From Liolophura sinensis (lineage: Eukaryota > Mollusca > Polyplacophora > Chitonida > Chitonidae), in the NCBI RefSeq assembly GCF_032854445.1, contig NC_088307.1, forward strand, positions 6,760,001 through 6,824,000: a stretch of DNA of 64,000 nucleotides, given 5' to 3'. The translations under genes were made by a program, and so were the position numbers. The notes beneath the pieces were generated by a model, which had not been told where the DNA came from, ran no database searches, and worked only from the letters and a program-made list of their open reading frames with translations. Below, one piece after another: positions 1 through 10,700 of this stretch. Position 1 is the first letter of the stretch; every line of letters begins with the position of its first letter.

Positions 1-734
1 TAAAAAATAAGTGAAAGTATTTCAAGTAATTTCCAGTTGTGTGTGTATGGTAATGATTTCTTTTTTCTACGGGGTGAAACTATATTGTCTATTTTTTTTA
101 CAAACTTGACCAAATATGATTGTTTTTAACAAAAAATATGCTCAAAGTTCACTTGAAAGGCCCACTCAAAAGTGTCACCCCTACTTCTAAACCAGCACAT
201 CCATAATCCGGCTTGAGACTATATTTCAGTTTACAAGTATACCATAATACATTAGCTTTTGTCACATCTAAAGAGGAAAAGGTTTTAGCAAGATCCTGTT
301 GTACCAGTATATATATTTTTTGGCCCTTAAAAAAAACTCCCATCCTTACAAATGTCAGACCTCACCAGGATACATATAGGTTCTTACATGTATAATATTA
401 GGTGGGGTGTTTATATAGAAATATTTATATAGATTGTAAGATAATACTTTATAGTTTTATATTGTGTTTGCAGCTCAACAATTTTTCACTTATTCACGTT
501 TGTACCGCTTGACATGGGACAGCCCCTAGTGCAGATTGTTAATTTTATGTATTGCTTTAGTATTTAAAATTCAGTAAATTATGTGGCATATATAAGACGT
601 ATGTAAGATAGATGCCTATAAATGCATTTTTTTTGTAATGAAATAAATCTATTAATGGGCACTAAAATGTTGTCTCAACATACAAATGTTGTACATTATA
701 ATATGAAAAACAATTATTGGCTGAATACACATCT
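1..734. other. AT-rich non-coding start of window
   Basis: No exon with splice borders or recognisable protein similarity is seen on either strand. The short open frames here have no family features. Confidence 0.5.
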
Positions 735-1062
735 GGTGTTTTTACGATGTTTGTACAAACATACAACATGGTTGTATGCACTTACAATTGTTCGATGCAC
801 AAATGTCGTATGCACATAAAACATTTGTATGACGCACAAATGTTTGTAAGCACGTACAGTTGTTGTATGCACTTACAATTGTTGTATGACACACAAATGT
901 TGAATGCACATACAATTGTTGTATGCACTTACAATGGTTGTATGACACACAATTGTTGTATGCATGTACAGTTGTTGTATGCACTTACAATGGTTGTATG
1001 ACACACAATTGTTGTATGCACATACAGTTGTTGTATGCACGTACAGTTGTTGTATGACACAT
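735..1062. repeat. 18-19 bp minisatellite, TACAATTGTTGTATGC type
   Basis: The core TACAATTGTTGTATGC and close variants recur about 16 times, separated by ACTTACAATGG, ACATACA or GACACACA variants. The core is nearly self-complementary, so both strands look alike and short reading frames appear in several phases. These frames are products of periodicity, not genes. Confidence 0.85.
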
Positions 1063-3914
1063 TGGCAATTCCAGGGCTTCACAAAAAGTATCGTTTTATT
1101 AGTCTACACAGAATAATGCCTTCAGATTATGCTTGAATAAACACCTTGCAAACATGTGAATACAGGTTGAAGAATTAAAGCATATAGTCACCATATAGTA
1201 TAATTTCTACAGTGCTGATGTATGTTAAAATATACAAAATAAGTTACATACAAAAAGTACTCAAGAATGTAAAAAATTCTATTTGAGAGAAGCTCAAAAA
1301 ATGTGAACTTTCTTAAAGTGAACATAAAGTCTGCCACTAATATACATGGGAAAAATTATACAGGACATAGTTATCACAGAAAAATATGTAAAACATTCTG
1401 TAAAGTTTTGAAAGCTGAGAAGATGAAGTTCAGCTTTAGGGATATGGCAATGTCATACAATTCACTCCAAACAGCCATGTTGTAGAAGCTTTGATGAACT
1501 TGGCCAATCACTGGCGCTTAAAGCGTCATGTGATAACTGACTGTCACATCAAAAATTAACTCTTGATTGTCAATGTGGTGCATTTTGAACCACACATTTA
1601 TGAGCAGGGACCTGAGAACGGCTGCCTATGTCACACTTCGTACACGTTGGCAGGATGCTGCAGTAACTTGCCAGGGTTAGCTTGCCAGGGTGAGCTGGCA
1701 AGGGAACCGCGCCCGGAGAGTCATTGCCTGAACAAAAATATTGTGACTTTGCATTATTTTTCCTTAGCAAAGTCAGATTTATTACGAAAATGTCTTCCAA
1801 TTATATGAATGAAAGGGTCCATTATTAATCAGAAGGTCCTGCTATGTACAGTAAGTTCCTTTAGTCAGTACAGCCAGCTAGGCCAAATGCTTACACAGCG
1901 CTTGTGTTCACGAACATCGCCCTCTCCGAGCGCCAAACTAAAAGAAATATCGTTCCTTTGAACACGAAACTGACCTGATACTCTTTGGTTGTGTATCAGG
2001 TGTTTGTTTGTATTTTCTCATTGTCACATTGTTTAATACCTATGGTACAGGAGAGCTCCTAGGTTTTGTGACGTCACTCTAGATAGCTATAACAGGGCAA
2101 AACGGCATGGCCAAATGTGTGGCTAGGCACTGACTATTGTTTGCTGTTTATTTTGTTGATAAGTGGTGTGGAATTTTTTTAATATTTTTAGAAAATTTCT
2201 GGAATACTACTATTTTAGCATTATTCACGGGACACACTTGATTCTGATTGGTTCATTCACCTTGTACATGTACAACTTAAAGAGTTTTTTTTTATTATTG
2301 AATTTGATTTATTTCTTATCAGGAAAACTTGACATGAAAAATATCATTTTGACACCTTAATGTGCTGCTGATAGTGAATTATTACAGGCCAAATTTTAGG
2401 TGAAATACAGTAATTAATTCAGCTTTAGTGGCTGCCTTCATGTTTGCTTTAATACTTCCTTTAAATCCTCTACCTTTTCAACCTCGCAAGCACATTTTTC
2501 AGTGAAATTTATGCATACGGTTATTATGAAAATTATCCTAAAAATGATATGTTTGTGTCATTAAAGATGCAAGCTTCACAAAACTGTGCAGATTATTTCT
2601 CTACACTCCCTAGTTCTCTCAGAATGTTTCAGAATATTGAGGGGGTTGAAAAGGTTGAAGAATTAGAGTATGTTAAGGAACACTAACTACTGGCAAATCC
2701 TGAATTTGGTTGTAAAATCTGTGGGTTGATTTTTTCCATGTAGAACTGATATATGGTAAGAGACTATCTTGATCAAGTCCAGGTCAAATATGTCTGTTGT
2801 GAGGGACAGGATCTGGCAGCAGGGCATTATTACCATAGTTCCCCTAATTATTACACTAACGTTATAAGCAGCTGGAGGCTGTTTCTCAAAGGGGTTGTAA
2901 CGTTACGCCAAATCGCCATGACGTCACATACGGACGGCATATGCCACCTGGGTATTTACGGCCGGCATAGTGTTACGAGCCCTTCGAGAGACAGCCCACT
3001 GAGGCATAGAGTAAGTTCAAACAATATGTATGTCTGAATGTGATCTTATAAAAAAGGAAATAAATTTCAGAGTGCAAAATATACTGTCGTGGTTCAGGAT
3101 GAAAAAATTTGCGTCTAAAAATGCACTTTCCTGACTCTAAGTCCAACACAGTACCTATATAAATAGATTAACCCATTTATATTGCAGTCAAACGTTCTAA
3201 TTTAAGTCAGCTTACTGCTTGATATTAAATGTGTCCCAGGAAAATTAGGAGATTCACTGTGAAGCAAATATGTCTAAACATTGTCCTGGTACCAGTAAGA
3301 ACCTATATGTACATGTATACAAATCACACAGCTCTCTACATCTGTACGAACATCATAGTTTACATTTCAATTCGGGTCATTACCAACCCCCATACACCTG
3401 ACTGAACTACATTACACAGTGTATAAAGTGTTGTTTTCAGGTGGTCACATAGAGGCTTAAATTTCCATAAAAATATATATATAGCACACAAATGTTACCA
3501 CAAAACATTGTTCACTGAGGTAGGAAGACAGTTTGTTTTGAGTTATTTTTTTAGAGTGCCTCACCAACCTGGTAATTCTGGAATTGAAGTAAGAAAGGTA
3601 GAATTAAGTTGACTGTACTAGTCAGTGTCACAGTATAGATTTTCACGGCACAGAAATGAGGACAACATATCTATGTCTTTCATTACAACATTTGATATTC
3701 ATGCCAGCTACAGTGGTTGTATTTGATGTGTGCAAGCAGGCAAGAATCAGCTGTATTTTTAGCTGTAACAAGCTCCTATATAAGTCTTGCTGTCTTTCTG
3801 TTGGTTGTTTGATCTGTCAGTTTTGGGGGTTTTTTTTGAAATTCTGTCTTTTTAACATAACCTAGCTGTTTACTCAGATTTTGCACATTTTTCAGCTTTT
3901 GTCAGAATTGTATA
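1063..3914. other. Non-coding stretch with small hairpins
   Basis: No convincing exon is found. It holds two short perfect hairpins (1681-1702 with CTTGCCAG arms and 1974-2000 with CCTGATAC arms) and two TGACGTCA sites near 2070 and 2919. A GTAAGT donor-like site lies at about 3011. The missing first exon of the rhomboid gene at 7738 may lie here or before the window. Confidence 0.4.
2895..3012 (+). promoter_or_regulatory. Possible promoter or 5' UTR exon with CRE site
   Basis: A locally CpG-richer patch contains a full CRE palindrome, TGACGTCA, and ends at AGAGTAAGTTC, a good 5' splice site in a non-coding context. It is a candidate first non-coding exon for the downstream rhomboid gene. 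No TATA box or transcript evidence is visible, so this is weak inference. Confidence 0.18.
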
Positions 3915-4035
3915 TTTATTTGATTGGTGTTTTATGATGCACTCAAGAATATTTCACTTACACAACGGCTGGCAGCATTATGGTGAGAGAAAACCGAGCA
4001 GACCACAACGGAAACCCACAAACATCCGCAGGTTT
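3915..4035 (-). repeat. SINE family A, 3' part, minus strand
   Basis: Reads as the reverse complement of the family A 3' half (TTTGATTGGTGTTTTA, CAAGAATATTTCAC, GGCAGCATTATGGTG). The tRNA-like head is absent, so the copy is truncated. Confidence 0.75.
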
Positions 4036-4334
4036 CTGAATTACTTGACATCCTGTCTTTAAACAAGGGCCATTCACTTAACAAAGAGCTTATTAAAAAT
4101 GGAGAACAATCATTGCAAATTTGTGTTAACCTTAGTTTACATGTACAATGACGTTTAAATGAACCATAAAAAGTGTTTCTTCAGTATGAAATGTTTAGCA
4201 AAATGGATTATATAATATTTCTTGAAACATTTCAGAGTTTCTGTAATGAATTGAATTCATTTGTGACAATCAGGAACAGTTCATTTGTAGCTTATTATTG
4301 ATCTCTATGTCAAGGCCCTTTATACATGTACATG

Positions 4335-4475
4335 GATAATCCAGGAGCCTCTCACCAATGAGGTCGCTGTGAGTTCAAATCCAGCTCATGCTGGATTCCT
4401 CTCCAGCCATGCCGGGGATGGTCGTGTGTCTCCTCTGGGCTCTGCCTGGTTTCCTCCCACCATAATGCTGGTGGC
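4335..4475 (+). repeat. SINE family A, truncated at both ends
   Basis: Starts within the tRNA-like head (CAGGAGCCTCTCACCAATG), keeps the B-box-like GAGTTCAAATCC and CCATAATGCTGG, then breaks into a 41 bp tandem array instead of the usual TTGAGTACGGCGTAAAAC tail. Confidence 0.8.
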
Positions 4476-5650
4476 CGTCAGTGTCATTGGAGTCAGTGTT
4501 TAATCGCAGTCATGGTGTCAGTGTCATTGGAGTGAGTGCTTTAATTGCAGCCATGGTGTCAGTGTGACTGGAGTGAGTGCTTTAATTGCAGCCATGGTGT
4601 CAGTGTCATTGGAGTGAGTGCTTTAATTGCAGCCATGGTGTCAGTGTCGTTGGAATGAGTGCTTTAATTGCAGTCATGGTGTCAGTGTCGTTGGAATGAG
4701 TGCTTTAATTGCAGTCATGGTGTCAGTGTCGTTGGAATGAGTGCTTTAATTGCAGCCATGGTGTCAGTGTTGTTGAAGTGAGTGCTTTAATTGCAGCCAT
4801 GGTGTCAGTGTCATTGGAGTGAGTGCTTTAATCGCAGTCATGGTGTCAGTGTCGTTGAAGTGAGTGCTTTAAATGCAGTCATGGTGTCAGAGTGGTTGAA
4901 GTGCGTGCTTTAATCGCAGTCATGGTGTCAGTGTCATTGAAGTGAGTGCTTTAATTGCAGTCATGGTGTCAGTGTTGTTGAAGTGGGTGCTTTAATTGCA
5001 GCCATGGTGTCAGTGTTGTTGAAGTGAGTGCTTTAATTGCCGCCATGGTGTCTGTGTCATTGGAGTGAGTGCTTTAATCACAGTCATGGTGTCAGTGTCA
5101 TTGAAGTGCGTGCTTTAATCGCAGTCATGGTGTCAGTGTCATTGAAGTGAGTGCTTTAATTGCAGCCATGGTGTCAGTGTTGTTGTAGTGAGTGCTTTAA
5201 TTGCAGCCATGGTGTCAGTGTAGTTGGAATGAGTGCTTTAATCGCAGTCATGGTGTCAGTGTCGTTGAAGTGAGTGCTTTAATCACAGTCATGGTGTCAG
5301 TGTCATTGAAGTGCGTGCTTTAATCGCAGTCATGGTGTCAGTGTCATTGAAGTGAGTGCTTTAATTGCAGCCATGGTGTCAGTGTTGTTGTAGTGAGTGC
5401 TTTAATTGCAGCCATGGTGTCAGTGTAGTTGGAATGAGTGCTTTAATCGCAGTCATGGTGTCAGTGTCGTTGAAGTGAGTGCTTTAATTGCAGCCATGGC
5501 ATCAGTGTTGTTGAAGTGAGTGCTTTAATCGCAGTCATGGTGTCAGTGTCATTGGAGTGAGTGCTTTAATTGCAGCCATGGTGTCAGTGTCGTTACAGTG
5601 AGTGCTTTAATCGCAGTCATGGTGTCAGTGTCTTTGGAGTGAGTGGTTTA
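4474..5650. repeat. 41 bp minisatellite, about 28 units
   Basis: Unit GTGTCAGTGTCATTGGAGTG continuing AGTGCTTTAATTGCAGCCATG, repeated every 41 bp with point variants (CATTGG/CGTTGA/TTGTTG; GCAGCC/GCAGTC). The first unit is fused to the CCGTCAGTG end of a truncated SINE. Confidence 0.93.
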
Positions 5651-6057
5651 AATGCAATGATTATCTTAACATGAACTATTTGTCTTTAAAGAGAATTAAA
5701 GTTTTTGCATTTTTTAGCTTTAGATTGGAAACTTGTTGACGCAATGCCCTCTTTAAAAAAGGCTCCCTCTTGAGCATTTGGAGGTTCTACAGTACACATG
5801 ATTATAGTGATGTAACAAGGACTGACCTGTGGGGTCGTGGTGCACGATCACGTGGTCAGTAATCGTCTTAACAGTTTTGTTGTGCACATGGCAAGCCTCC
5901 AAGAGTCCACACTTGACATCATGTACAGTAAACAAGTTTTCCTTGCTGAGGTGTAGTATTTGGTGCATGTATATAAATTTTACATAGTAAGTTGTAACGG
6001 TAACTGTTATCCACGTGCTATTGTACATGTCGTTGGCTACGTGGAATGAATTAATCA
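5651..6057. other. Unique non-coding segment
   Basis: A 103-codon open frame runs on the minus strand (5753-6064) but has no recognisable domain, no splice context and its Met end lies in SINE sequence. I do not call it a gene. Confidence 0.4.
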
Positions 6058-6225
6058 AGCTCATGCTGGCTTCTTCGTTGGCCGTACGTGAGAAGGTCTG
6101 TCAGCAACCTGCGAATGGTTGTGGGCTTTTCCTAGGCTCTACATGGTGTCCTCCCACTATAATGCTGGTTGTCATTGTATAAGCAAAATGTTTATAGCAT
6201 CAAACAGCAATCAAATAAATAAGTA
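6058..6225 (+). repeat. SINE family A, partial
   Basis: Contains CTCATGCTGGCTTC, GGCCGTACGTG, GGTCTGTCAGCAACCTGCG and CATAATGCTGG followed by an AATAAATAAG tail. The tRNA-like A-box region is missing. Confidence 0.8.
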
Positions 6226-7737
6226 GAATGAATCACTGGATGGTAGGAGGGGTTTAATGCCACATTGACAGTATTAATGTTTAAGCCATATTGTTGTGAG
6301 CACTCTGTCCTAAATTTTTTTCGGGCCTTCTCTTTACAGAGAATGATTTCTAGTTCCTATGCTAATTAAGTGAGGGATATCCTGTTGCAGTCAGGATTTA
6401 CCATAAATTCACTAAACGTCTCAACTCTTAAAATGTCCATGTTCAGTTTGAACTCAGATTCCTTATTACAGTAGATATTATAAAGTGACTCAAATTTCAC
6501 CTTGAAATGTGAAGTCAATTTTAGATTCAGTTTTAAAGTATTAAATACTTTTTAAGTGTGTGAACATAATTCAACTGTAGGCTTGAAATTCATGAATACT
6601 AGCCGCCTTAAATTCGAGAGTAAACAAATAAATAAATAAGATTATTTAACAAGAATTATTTAACAAATAAGATAACATGAGATAAAACACAGTTAAAATT
6701 CTCACCCATTCTGATTCATTTTTTTTTTCATATTTCTATATGAGGTGTTACCTGCTTGATGCTCAATTTTATAACTTCATTTATTTCATTCTTTCAAAGA
6801 CATGTTGCCTCTGCTTGTATACAAACTGCTTGTATTTGTATGTAAAATTACTGTTGTCATTATACAATAGAAATCAAAGGTGACATGTGGGATAAAATAA
6901 TTTAGAACCAAATGTGTAGGTATCTATGTGCAAATGCTTGCTCTTTTAATCAGTATTTATTTTTTGTACAATAGCAAAAATTTGTACTTACATGTAAGTA
7001 TTTTTTTGCTGATCAGTTTCTGCAATTGCCTTTTTTTTGGATTCTATGCCTGGAAATTGAATTATAAACACAGTGTTAATTTAAGAAATAGTTCATGCAT
7101 GACTTAACATATATGCACAAAGAACTATCTACACCTCAAAATATGCCCAAGTATAACCATACATAGTTGTCTGTGTATGGAAAGTGCATTTAAGTGTGAA
7201 GGATGGTTAGGACATGCATGCATGTGAACTCAGTACATGTAGGTGTATGTTTCAGAGATTTGTAAGGATTATAGTTTTTGTTATAAATTCCACTCATTTT
7301 ATATACCCTAAATGGCCCAAAATTTGACCCATAAACATGCATTTTTACAGGCAAATAAATGTCACAAATTGTTATTTTTGGTGCTGAAACTTACAACTTT
7401 TCAAGTAGAATATTGATCATCCCATGTTTCAAGCAAACCTCAATACACCTGTCTAAACTCAGTAGAACTCTCAGAATCAGGAAAGATGAGCAAGTTAGTC
7501 ATGGACAAAATTTATGGTTATTTAGGGTAGGTTATGATACTTGTAAGATTAGGCCTATTTTAAGACTATGTCTGGTGCAGCAAATATGGACTGTATTATT
7601 AAAGTCAGAGAATTTTAAACCCTACGTCTTAACTTTATGATCCAAACCATTTTGCAAACCAACTTCATATATATTTTTTTCTCCTTTCATGTTCACCTGC
7701 CATCTTTGATGTGGCTGGGAATATTACCTGTGTACAG
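6226..7737. other. AT-rich non-coding, upstream of first seen exon
   Basis: No exon is supported. It includes a long palindrome at 6973-7010. Open frame 7359-7640 has no domain and no splice-site context. Confidence 0.45.
6973..7010. repeat. 38 bp near-perfect palindrome
   Basis: Centre TACTTACATGTAAGTA is a perfect 16 bp palindrome. Flanking AGCAAAAA and TTTTTGCT extend the dyad with a small mismatch loop. Confidence 0.8.
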
Positions 7738-7761
7738 GAGTTCAAACAATACTTCAATGAG
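7738..7761 (+). CDS. Gene 1, first visible exon (24 nt microexon)
   Basis: Follows a T-rich tract and TGTACAG, encodes EFKQYFNE and ends at GTAAGTGG, phase 0. It reads smoothly into HGRRGVP of the next exon. The frame upstream stays open to 7633 without a Met, and no other AG lies between the T-tract and this acceptor. Transcript evidence is needed to exclude a longer exon. Confidence 0.5.
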
Positions 7762-10700
7762 GTAAGTGGAAAACTGTTGACTTATTATTTAAAAAAGAAT
7801 TTGATTGAGGAAATAATTGTGTAATGAAATTTAAACTATGTGTCATTCCACAATGCACTCACTACATGTACATGTAGAAGTTCAGAATTGATTAACTTTA
7901 TTAACGAATATCATCTAAATTTAATTGTTGTCTCCTCACGCCCCAAGCACCCAAGCCCCCCCACCCCCCACCTCCACTCCTGAAAACAAATAAAAATATC
8001 AGCTCGTGCCTTCTTCTTCTCGTGCGTTGTGGGTTTTCACCTGGTTTCCTCCCGCCATAATGCTGGCCGACATTGTATATGAAGTGCACCAATCAAATAA
8101 ATAAATCAGTCAAAAAAGTATGTTTTAAAGCAGAGTGCGGTTACAAACATTATTTACTACAGAAAAACGAGCTCATGTATACTGTCCTTTCTCTGTCAGC
8201 TAAGAAATATGGACTGAACTTAAGCCTGTTAGTATCCTAAATGTATTTGATGTGCCTTGGGGGGATATTTTTACCTGTACTACGTTATGAGTACTACACA
8301 TATAGTCCTACTATACAGGTCATGTTTAGGGTTATAGCCCAGTCTTATCAGGGTCGCTATTTGATATTTGGTATTTGGTACTGCTTTCTAATCTGTCTGC
8401 AGTTTGTGATCTTTGTTTATCTCAGATAAACAGAAGAAAATGCCTGGGTTTGATCATGTTGATAGTGCCCGCCTTCTGCAGTCACCCTACAAAGAGAAGC
8501 TCAGAAGGGTTTGCTTGGGTCACACCCATATGTTTAGTCTTGGAGTACAGAACATAAGCATGCCTTTATATAGTGACTAATAATTTTGATTTGTTAAAGT
8601 TATCCCAACATGTCCAAGAATAAGGATTAACTCTGTATCAAAATCACAAACATACCTAGTTGACTGTAGTTTTCTGTGCTACTAAAGCCACTCCAATTTA
8701 AATTTTTTTTTCAATGTCAGAGGAAGGTATAAAGATAGAAGTGAAATATCACATAATTTGTGGGAATTGTGGACTTTCCCAGCTGTTGTGCCCTGTGAAG
8801 ACACTTATATGACCAAAAAGCCTTGAAAAACAAGGTAAACAAGGAAAAAAAAACCCATTAAGATGGGACAAACGGTGGACTTTCAATTTTATGTTTTTTC
8901 CATTTTTGGATTTTATAGTCTTGGTTCACCCCTAAGTCTGCTAAAACACAAAATAAAATTGTGGTAGACAGAGTATGTAAGATTTAAGGCAGTCAGGTTT
9001 TAATACTGAGGAGGAAAATCCCTATCCCCTGCCCCATCACCCACACCCCATCATGAGAAAATCAGCATAACTCTCAGTACAACAAAAAATCCCAAGCATA
9101 CATACAGGTACAGACTGCTCAATTCTCAGAACTCATTGAACCACATCATCAAACATCTTATTCATATTTTTGATAACTTTTTTATAACCTTGTCTATAGT
9201 TTATACCATCATAAAGGCATAGGGATTTATGAGCAAAGATATGAAAAAATTGATTTATGAAGCTTTGTGAAAGTGGGCCCAGGCTTATGTAGATTGTGCA
9301 GCCAGATATGCATGTATGAACTTCAGGATTTGAACTGGTGAGCAGGAGTCAAATGTACTCACGCCATCTTGTGAGAAAACTTGTTAAATTGGCCAGCCAG
9401 AGTGACCAGCAAAGGACCTTTTGTCAAGTCTAGATGCAGGATTCCAGTAACAATCTCACACTCGACCCCAACTGTAATATTCAGTTATTTGTTAATGTAT
9501 AGAATCATTGTGACCTCCGGATAAAAATGAACTGGCTGTTTGTTGACCTGTTCACAATGGTGATATGACGGGGATAGTGCAATGACTGGTTGACCCTTAT
9601 CAGTATAATGGCTCGGGCAGGCGGCTTACTTGCCTTCGGTAAGGTGTCTCAGTGAAGCAGCACTAGATAAAAGAGCGGTGGAAATCCATCCTGTTACAAG
9701 GAGGCACATTACATACACCCTAAGGATTCCTTCATCGCCATATGACTGAAAAATTGTTGAGTACGACGTTAAACCCTAAGCACTCACTCACTCACTCACT
9801 CACTCACAGTGGTGATAACAATACAAACACTTTACATGTGTTCACATTCCAACAAGGCAGGAGTCCAACGATGACATCATTGCCGCAACAATGGATGAAA
9901 GCTGTGTAACAACTTAACAATGCCCAAAGTGAAAGAAACAATCAATAGAGTAAGCCATTAGTAGAATTACGCATATGAATGACCACATTTTTTTTTTTCC
10001 CCATGACTAACTTGCCCATTGGGCCTCCCTGGCTCAGTTGGTTAGCGCACTAGGGCAGGGTAATGACCCAGGAGCCTCTCACCAATGCGGTCGCTGTGAG
10101 TTCAAGTCCAGCTCATGCTGGCTTCCTCTCCGGCCGTAAGTGGGAAGGTCTGCCAGCAACCTGCGGATGGTCGTGGGTTTCCCTCGGGCTGTGCCCGGTT
10201 TCCTCCCACTATAATGTTGGCCGCCATTGTAAAATATTCTTGAGTACGGCGTAAAACACCAATCAAATAAAATAAATAAACTTGCCCATTCATCCTGCTT
10301 TTGAGAGTTCTATTCATTTTAGAAAGGTGATTTGAGGTTTGCTTGGAACATAGGATGGTATTCTACTATAAAATTATAAGTTTCACCATCGAAAATAATA
10401 TTTTGTGACTTTTATTTGCCTCTAAAAATGCATTTTTGTGTGAAATTGAGTGAAATTTTAGGTCATTTAGGGTACTATGACTCTTTTTTTCTGCTTTGAA
10501 CAGAGTGTTGCTTTCAGTAGACCAAAGCCCTTTACCCTAAAGCCTGGTTGTGCCCTGTGTACAGTGTACATAGTATCCCCTATTTGCACCTGTAACCAGA
10601 ATAAACTAGCTGCCTGTCAGAGAACTTAATTTCCCTAGTGAGGAAGACATGTATGTCCGATAACATAATAAATTTTATTGCCACAACCAATTCCGTGTGC

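Noticed and set aside
2753-3037. 94-codon frame as first coding exon of rhomboid gene 1
   Set aside because: No EF-hand or other similarity, the Met lies at a GGTAAGAG site, and the frame does not join to the 7738 exon with matching signals.
10063-10317. Short frames on both strands (QEPLTNAVAVSSSPAHAG type)
   Set aside because: Translations of SINE family A; the same peptide recurs at 19020, 38241 and other copies.
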